From Streptomyces nodosus (GTDB lineage: Bacteria > Actinomycetota > Actinomycetes > Streptomycetales > Streptomycetaceae), in contig NZ_CP023747.1 in NCBI RefSeq assembly GCF_008704995.1, forward strand, positions 3,436,501-3,500,500: a stretch of DNA of 64,000 nt, read 5' to 3'. Positions 59,911-64,000 of the stretch are shown in pieces. The notes under the pieces are model-generated. The model did not search any database. It saw nothing but the letters and a program-made list of their open reading frames with translations, and was not told the origin of the DNA. Each line of letters begins with the position of its first letter. The first letter of the stretch is position 1. Position numbers and translations under genes: made by a program.

Positions 59911-60840
59911 GTGATCCTGACGGTCACGCTGAACACCGCTCTCGACATCACCTATCGCGTACGGACGTTGCGGCCGCACGGCTCGCACCGGGTCTCCGAG
60001 GTGGCCGAACGGCCCGGCGGCAAGGGGCTGAACGTGGCCCGGGTGCTCGCCGCGCTCGGCCACGAGGTGACGGCCACGGGTTTCGCCGGCGGCGGGACGG
60101 GCCGCCTGCTGCGGGAGCAACTCGCCCGCACCCACGGCGTGGTGGACGCGCTGCTCCCGGTCGGGGGCGCGACCCGGCGCACCGTCGCGGTGGTCGACGG
60201 GACGACCGGGGACACCACCCAGCTCAACGAGCCGGGACCGGTGATCACACCCGCCGAGTGGTCGGCCTTTCTGGAGGCCTACGAGAACAAGGTGCGCTCG
60301 TCGGCGGCGGTGGCCCTGTGCGGCAGCCTGCCGCCGGGGGTGCCCGTGGGGGCGTACGCCCAACTGGTGCGCACCGCACGGGCGGCGGGCGTGCCCGTGC
60401 TGCTGGACACCAGTGGCGAGCCGCTGCGCCGGGGGGTCGCCGCCCGCCCGGACATGGTCAAGCCGAACGCCGACGAACTGGCCGAACTCACCGGTTCCCA
60501 CGAGCCCTTGGGGGCCACCCGGGACGCCCGCAGGCGCGGGGCGCACACCGTGATCGCCTCGCTGGGCGCCCAGGGTCTGCTCGCCGTGAACGCGGAGGGC
60601 CACTGGCGGGCCGGCCCGCCGCACCGGCTCCGGGGCAACCCCACGGGCGCGGGCGACTCGGCGGTGGCGGGCCTGCTGTCGGGCCTGGTGGACGGGTTGC
60701 CGTGGCCCGCGCGGCTGGCCCGGGCGGTGGCCCTGTCCACGGCGACGGTCCTGGCACCCGCGGCGGGCGAGTTCGACCGCCGGGCCTACGAGGAACTGCT
60801 GGGCCGCGTCACCGTGACCGAAGAGGCGAACGCGGCCTGA
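59911..60840 (+). CDS. PfkB-family sugar-phosphate kinase (1-phosphofructokinase-like)
   Basis: The GTG at 59911 has GGGGGAGG 4 nt upstream and gives 309 residues. VTLNTALDITYRVRTLRPHGSHRVSEVAERPGGKGLNVARVL is the substrate-binding start of the FruK/LacC group; the C-terminal NPTGAGDSAVAGLLSGL holds the catalytic Asp and anion hole. The family phosphorylates fructose-1-phosphate or tagatose-6-phosphate. Its place 180 bp behind nagKA on the same strand suggests amino-sugar-related metabolism, but no PTS gene is adjacent to support a fructose role. Confidence 0.85.
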   Translation: MILTVTLNTALDITYRVRTLRPHGSHRVSEVAERPGGKGLNVARVLAALGHEVTATGFAGGGTGRLLREQLARTHGVVDALLPVGGATRRTVAVVDGTTGDTTQLNEPGPVITPAEWSAFLEAYENKVRSSAAVALCGSLPPGVPVGAYAQLVRTARAAGVPVLLDTSGEPLRRGVAARPDMVKPNADELAELTGSHEPLGATRDARRRGAHTVIASLGAQGLLAVNAEGHWRAGPPHRLRGNPTGAGDSAVAGLLSGLVDGLPWPARLARAVALSTATVLAPAAGEFDRRAYEELLGRVTVTEEANAA

Positions 60841-60873
60841 CGGCACCCCGGCGGGGGTCGCCTCCCGAACGCC

Positions 60874-61785
60874 TCACTGCCCTGCGCCGGGGTAGCCGCG
60901 GGCCCGGACCAGGTCCTGGGTGAGACGGGTGAAGGCGCGGGCGGCGGCGCTCTGATAGCTGCTCCCGCGCCGCAGCAGGGTGACGGTGCGTGCGGGCAGG
61001 GCGGGTTCCAGAGGGACGGGGCGCAGATGCGGATGGTCGTGGGTGACGGCGTCCGGGAGCACGGTGGCGATCGGGGCGCGCCGCACTATCTCGACGAGGG
61101 CCTGGACGGAGTTGGCCTCCACCGCGATACGGGGCCGTATCCGGTGGGCCGCGAAATGGGCGTCGATATGGCTCCGGGTGGCGAAGTCACCGTTCAGCAG
61201 GGCGAGCTGCCGCTCGCCCAGGTCCCGTACCGGTAGTGGGCGGGGCGGGCCGTCCCCGGGGTCGTGGTCGCCGGTGACCAGGCTCAGGGTCTCCGTGAAC
61301 AGGGTCGTCGACGAGACCCCGGGCAGATGGGGACCGGAGAAGGCGATGCCGAGGTCGAGGTCGTCGGCGAGCAGGTCCGACTCGATGCGGTCCTGGGTCA
61401 GCTCTCTGAGGTCCAGGGTGATGCCGGGGTGCCGGTCGTGCAGCGCGGCGACCAGGGGGCCCACCAGATAGGCGCTGAAGGTCGGCGTCGCGGCCAGGCG
61501 CAGATGGCCGCGGCTCAGGTCCTGGACGTCCTGGACGGCACGCCGGCCGGCCTCCAGGTCCCTGAGGGCCCGACGGGCATGGCGCGCATAGGTCTCGCCG
61601 GCGTCGGTGAGCCGCACACTGCGTCCGGTGCGGTCGAGCAGCGGCACCCCCACGATCCGCTCCAGCTGTCTGACCTGCTGGGAGAGCGTGGGCTGGGAGA
61701 TGCGCAGCTCCTCGGCGGCACGCGTGAAGCTGCCGTGCTCGGCCACGGCGAGCAGATAGCGCAGATGACGCAGTTCCGGAGCCAT
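60874..61785 (-). CDS. cynR: LysR-family regulator, CynR-like
   Basis: The ATG at 61785 gives 303 residues. The N-terminal helix-turn-helix is classical LysR (LRHLRYLLAVAEHGSFTRAAEELRISQPTLSQQVRQLERIVGVPLLDRTGRSVRLT), and the rest is the two-lobed effector domain with LRLAATPTFSAYLVGPLVAALHDRHPGITLDL. CynR-type proteins respond to cyanate. The gene is divergent from cynT by 126 bp, the usual LysR layout, so it should activate cynT-cynS. Confidence 0.88.
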   Translation of the reverse strand: MAPELRHLRYLLAVAEHGSFTRAAEELRISQPTLSQQVRQLERIVGVPLLDRTGRSVRLTDAGETYARHARRALRDLEAGRRAVQDVQDLSRGHLRLAATPTFSAYLVGPLVAALHDRHPGITLDLRELTQDRIESDLLADDLDLGIAFSGPHLPGVSSTTLFTETLSLVTGDHDPGDGPPRPLPVRDLGERQLALLNGDFATRSHIDAHFAAHRIRPRIAVEANSVQALVEIVRRAPIATVLPDAVTHDHPHLRPVPLEPALPARTVTLLRRGSSYQSAAARAFTRLTQDLVRARGYPGAGQ

Positions 61786-61836
61786 GAAAACAAGTATAGA
61801 TATGAGCAATGGGAGACATGGGCACTGCGTCTTGGA

Positions 61837-61846
61837 CTCTATAGAG
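61837..61846. promoter_or_regulatory. Palindrome in the cynR-cynT divergent promoter
   Basis: CTCTATAGAG (61837-61846) is a perfect 10-bp palindrome in the AT-rich divergent region. A related GTATAGATAT lies at about 61795-61804 beside the cynR start. Both fit LysR-type recognition and activation sites. Confidence 0.45.
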
Positions 61847-61911
61847 CCAGGTCATGCATGGTGGATTCACCGGGTCCTGAAAGGCCGGAAACCCACCGAG
61901 GGGAGTGACTC

Positions 61912-62505
61912 ATGCGCGACCTCGCCGAGGGCGTCACGCGTTTCCAGCGGGATGTGCACCCCGTCAAGGCGGACCTTTTCGCCCGCCTCGCCACGCACCA
62001 CACACCGCACACCCTGTTCATCGGCTGCTCCGACGCCCGTGTCGTCCCGGAGCTGATCACGGCCAGTGAACCGGGCGAGCTGTTCGTCGTCCGCACCGCG
62101 GGCAATCTCGTCCCGGCCCACGCACCGGACCCGGACGCCGTGGCGGCGAGCATCGAGTTCGCCGTCGCCGTCCTGGGCGTGTCCGACATCGTGGTGTGCG
62201 GGCACTCCGGCTGCGGCGCCATGACGGCCCTGGCCGAGGCCCATGATCTGCGCGAGGTGCCGGCGGTCGCCCGGTGGCTGCGGCACGCGGACGCCTCCCG
62301 CGCCCGTACCGCCGCCCGCGGGGACGTCGCGGCGCTGGTGCGGCAGAACGTGCTCGCCCAGCTGGCGAACCTGGCCACCCACCCCTCGGTCGCCCGTGCC
62401 CGGGCCGAAGGCGCCCTCACCCTGCACGGCTGGGTCTACGACATCGCCACCGGAGGCGTCGAGACCGTCGGCACCGACGACCGGGCCACCGCGGGCGCCG
62501 CCTGA
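61912..62505 (+). CDS. cynT: Beta-carbonic anhydrase of the cyanate pathway
   Basis: The 197-residue protein has the beta-class zinc ligands C39, H98 and C101 ([22 protein letters not shown]) with the D41-R43 dyad. GGGGAG lies 7 nt before the ATG. It hydrates CO2 to bicarbonate, the co-substrate of cyanase, preventing bicarbonate depletion. It is followed by cynS 109 nt downstream and is divergent from cynR. Confidence 0.93.
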   Translation: MRDLAEGVTRFQRDVHPVKADLFARLATHHTPHTLFIGCSDARVVPELITASEPGELFVVRTAGNLVPAHAPDPDAVAASIEFAVAVLGVSDIVVCGHSGCGAMTALAEAHDLREVPAVARWLRHADASRARTAARGDVAALVRQNVLAQLANLATHPSVARARAEGALTLHGWVYDIATGGVETVGTDDRATAGAA

Positions 62506-62614
62506 CCACCGGCCCGGCGCCTTCCGGCCGGCCCGGGCCCCCTTCGACCCGGCCCTGCGACTTCGCAGGAGACCGGGTGTCCCCCCCCACCCCGTGAACA
62601 GAGAGGAACCCCCC

Positions 62615-63085
62615 ATGCCGCACGCCCAGTTCGACCCCACCGCCCGTGAGACCCTCGCCATCACCGCGGTCGAGGCCAAGACCCGCAAGGACCTCACCTG
62701 GCAGCAGATCGCCGACGCGTCCGGCCTGTCGGTGGCCTTCACCACCGCCGCCGTGCTCGGTCAGCACGCCCTGCCCGAGGCCTCCGCGCAGGCCGTCGGC
62801 GAGCTGCTCGGCCTGGACGCCGACGCCGTGACGCTGCTCCAGACGATCCCGACCCGCGGTTCGATCCCCGGTGGCATCCCGACCGACCCGACCATCTACC
62901 GCTTCTACGAGATGCTCCAGGTGTACGGCACCACGCTGAAGGCCCTGGTGCACGAGCAGTTCGGTGACGGCATCATCTCCGCGATCAACTTCAAGCTGGA
63001 GGTGAAGAAGGTCGCCGACCCCGAGGGCGGCGAGCGCGCGGTGATCACCCTGGACGGCAAGTACCTGCCCACCAAGCCCTTCTGA
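62615..63085 (+). CDS. cynS: Cyanase (cyanate hydratase)
   Basis: The 156-residue protein has exactly the length of E. coli cyanase, and the catalytic triad falls at the same numbers: R96 (TIYRFYEM), E99 and S122 (GIISAINF). The N-terminal domain is helical and POU-like ([25 protein letters not shown]). GAGAGGAA lies 8-9 nt before the ATG. It converts cyanate plus bicarbonate to ammonia and CO2 as a homodecamer. It follows cynT and precedes two nucleoside-deaminase genes. Confidence 0.96.
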   Translation: MPHAQFDPTARETLAITAVEAKTRKDLTWQQIADASGLSVAFTTAAVLGQHALPEASAQAVGELLGLDADAVTLLQTIPTRGSIPGGIPTDPTIYRFYEMLQVYGTTLKALVHEQFGDGIISAINFKLEVKKVADPEGGERAVITLDGKYLPTKPF

Positions 63086-63211
63086 TCCGCCCGGACCGAA
63101 CCGGCTCCGGGGCGGACCGGCCCGCCCGTCCGCCCCGGCCTCCTCCCCTTTTCCCACCTCCTCCCCCTTCCCCCCTTCTCCCTCTTTCCCCTCACCGAAG
63201 GGACACCCGCG

Positions 63212-63712
63212 ATGGACTTCGCACAGCACACCATCGACCTCGCCCGCCGCAATGTCGCCGAGGGCGGCCGGCCGTTCGCGACCGTCATCGTCAAGGACGG
63301 CGAGATCCTGGCCGAGAGCCCGAACCGGGTCGCCCAGACCGGCGACCCCACGGCGCACGCCGAGATCCTCGCCGTCCGCGAGGCATGCACCGAGCTGGGC
63401 ACCGAGCACCTCGTCGGCGCCACCATCTACGTGCTCGCCCACCCGTGCCCGATGTGCCTGGGGTCGCTGTACTACTGCTCACCGGACGAAGTGGTCTTCC
63501 TCACCACCCGGGACGCCTATGAACCGCACTATGTGGACGACCGCAAGTACTTCGAACTGGACACGTTCTACGGCGAGTTCGCCAAGAACTGGGACGAGCG
63601 CCGGCTGCCGATGCGCTACGAGCCGCGCGAGGGAGCGGTCGAGGTCTACCGGCTCTGGCAGGACCGCAACCAGGGCGAACGCCGCGTCGCCGGCGCGCCC
63701 GTCGCCCTCTGA
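63212..63712 (+). CDS. Nucleoside/cytidine deaminase-family protein
   Basis: The 166-residue protein is a CDA-fold deaminase with the zinc motif H49-A-E51 (DPTAHAEILAVREAC) and P-C79-P-M-C82. LARRNVAEGGRPFATVIVKDGEILAES is the usual first strand pair, and the extended C-terminus (YVDDRKYFELDTFYGEFAKNWDERRLPMRYEP) resembles guanine deaminase/TadA-like proteins rather than true TadA. The start has GAAGGGA 9 nt upstream. It may deaminate a purine or pyrimidine base. Its place directly after cynS suggests a substrate related to cyanate metabolism, but none is proven. Confidence 0.87.
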   Translation: MDFAQHTIDLARRNVAEGGRPFATVIVKDGEILAESPNRVAQTGDPTAHAEILAVREACTELGTEHLVGATIYVLAHPCPMCLGSLYYCSPDEVVFLTTRDAYEPHYVDDRKYFELDTFYGEFAKNWDERRLPMRYEPREGAVEVYRLWQDRNQGERRVAGAPVAL

Positions 63713-63723
63713 GGGAGCCGACC

Positions 63724-64000
63724 ATGACCCTCGTCGAACCGACCGGCGCCGAGATGCGGCATCTGGAGCGCGCCGTGGAACTGGCGGCCGAGGCACTGCG
63801 CGCCGGGGACGAGCCCTTCGGCTCGGTCCTGGTCGGTGCCGACGGCCAGGCCCTGGCGGAGGACCGCAACCGGGTGCGGACGCTGGGCGACAACACCCGG
63901 CACCCCGAGTTCGAGCTGGTCCGCTGGGCCACCGCCCGTCTCACCGCGCGGCAGCGCGCGGAGGCCACCGTCTTCACCTCCGGGGAGCACTGCCCCATGT
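63724..64000 (+). CDS. Second deaminase-family protein (3' end beyond window)
   Basis: The ATG at 63724 has GAGGGAGCC upstream, 11 nt after the preceding stop, so it belongs to the same operon. The visible 92 residues include LERAVELAAEALRAGDEPFGSVLVGADGQALAEDRN, the typical deaminase start, an HPEFELVRWA motif (H60-P-E62 where family members have H-A-E) and HCPM just at the window edge, the start of the PC-x-x-C-like site. The variant HPE and the missing preceding Pro may indicate a changed or regulatory function. The remaining sequence lies outside. Confidence 0.8.
   Translation, partial: MTLVEPTGAEMRHLERAVELAAEALRAGDEPFGSVLVGADGQALAEDRNRVRTLGDNTRHPEFELVRWATARLTARQRAEATVFTSGEHCPM

Overview
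The window is 64 kb of very GC-rich DNA with strong G/C preference at third codon positions, frequent GTG starts, many leaderless genes, a solitary GroEL with CIRCE half-sites, futalosine-pathway menaquinone genes, CopG, DUF397 and DUF3263 proteins and DasR-type boxes. This is a Streptomyces chromosome, most likely the conserved core. From memory and unchecked, the order resembles the S. coelicolor stretch running from mqnB/mqnD down to nagK/nagA.

Layout. 1-5.7 kb: an aldo/keto reductase tail, a PP2C phosphatase with a kinase-like ATPase domain, a 29-residue membrane peptide, an RNA cyclic phosphodiesterase, a GntR regulator facing two tiny coupled genes, and a MarR-MFS efflux operon. 5.9-13 kb: a CopG protein, an inserted solitary TnpB element, a purine permease, a DUF2530 protein, a CtpE-like P-type ATPase and a secreted protein. 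13-24.9 kb: a 1069-residue Hsp90-fold ATPase, DUF3027, MFS, a DUF2771 lipoprotein, mqnB-mqnD, a cold-shock protein, a HAD phosphatase and a HAAS-type membrane protein. 25.7-33 kb: an XPB-N-like protein, an XPB helicase and a HelR-like RNA polymerase recycling ATPase. 33-38.5 kb: CutC with a DasR-like box, MFS, a decayed RHS/polymorphic toxin with an immunity-like neighbour, and a DinB-GNAT fusion. 38.5-44.5 kb: murR-murQ, then a regulatory cluster (XRE-DUF397, HTH, Uma2, PH-domain). 44.5-48.4 kb: cupin-SDR with a divergent XRE regulator, and DHA2 efflux. 48.6-53.4 kb: groEL with CIRCE, cspA, and thrC with a sulfur-carrier protein behind a SAM-I riboswitch. 53.5-57.2 kb: gpgS, otsA, otsB and DUF3263. 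57.5-60.8 kb: nagK-nagA with a DasR box, and a PfkB kinase. 60.9-64 kb: cynR and cynT-cynS plus two nucleoside-deaminase-like genes, the last cut by the window edge.

How the genes work together. MurQ turns MurNAc-6-phosphate into GlcNAc-6-phosphate. NagK makes the same compound from free GlcNAc, and NagA deacetylates it, so the window holds most of an amino-sugar recycling route with DasR-type control. GpgS and OtsA/OtsB make compatible solutes. ThrC and its sulfur-carrier neighbour sit under a SAM sensor, tying threonine supply to methionine/SAM status. CynT/CynS detoxify cyanate. At least a dozen genes have a -10 box 6-7 nt before the start codon and are probably translated leaderless.

No wholly new multi-gene system is evident. 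The best leads are the DasR-like box before cutC, the SAM riboswitch on thrC, the RHS remnant, the GntR/mini-ORF module, the cyn-deaminase cluster and several very small genes.
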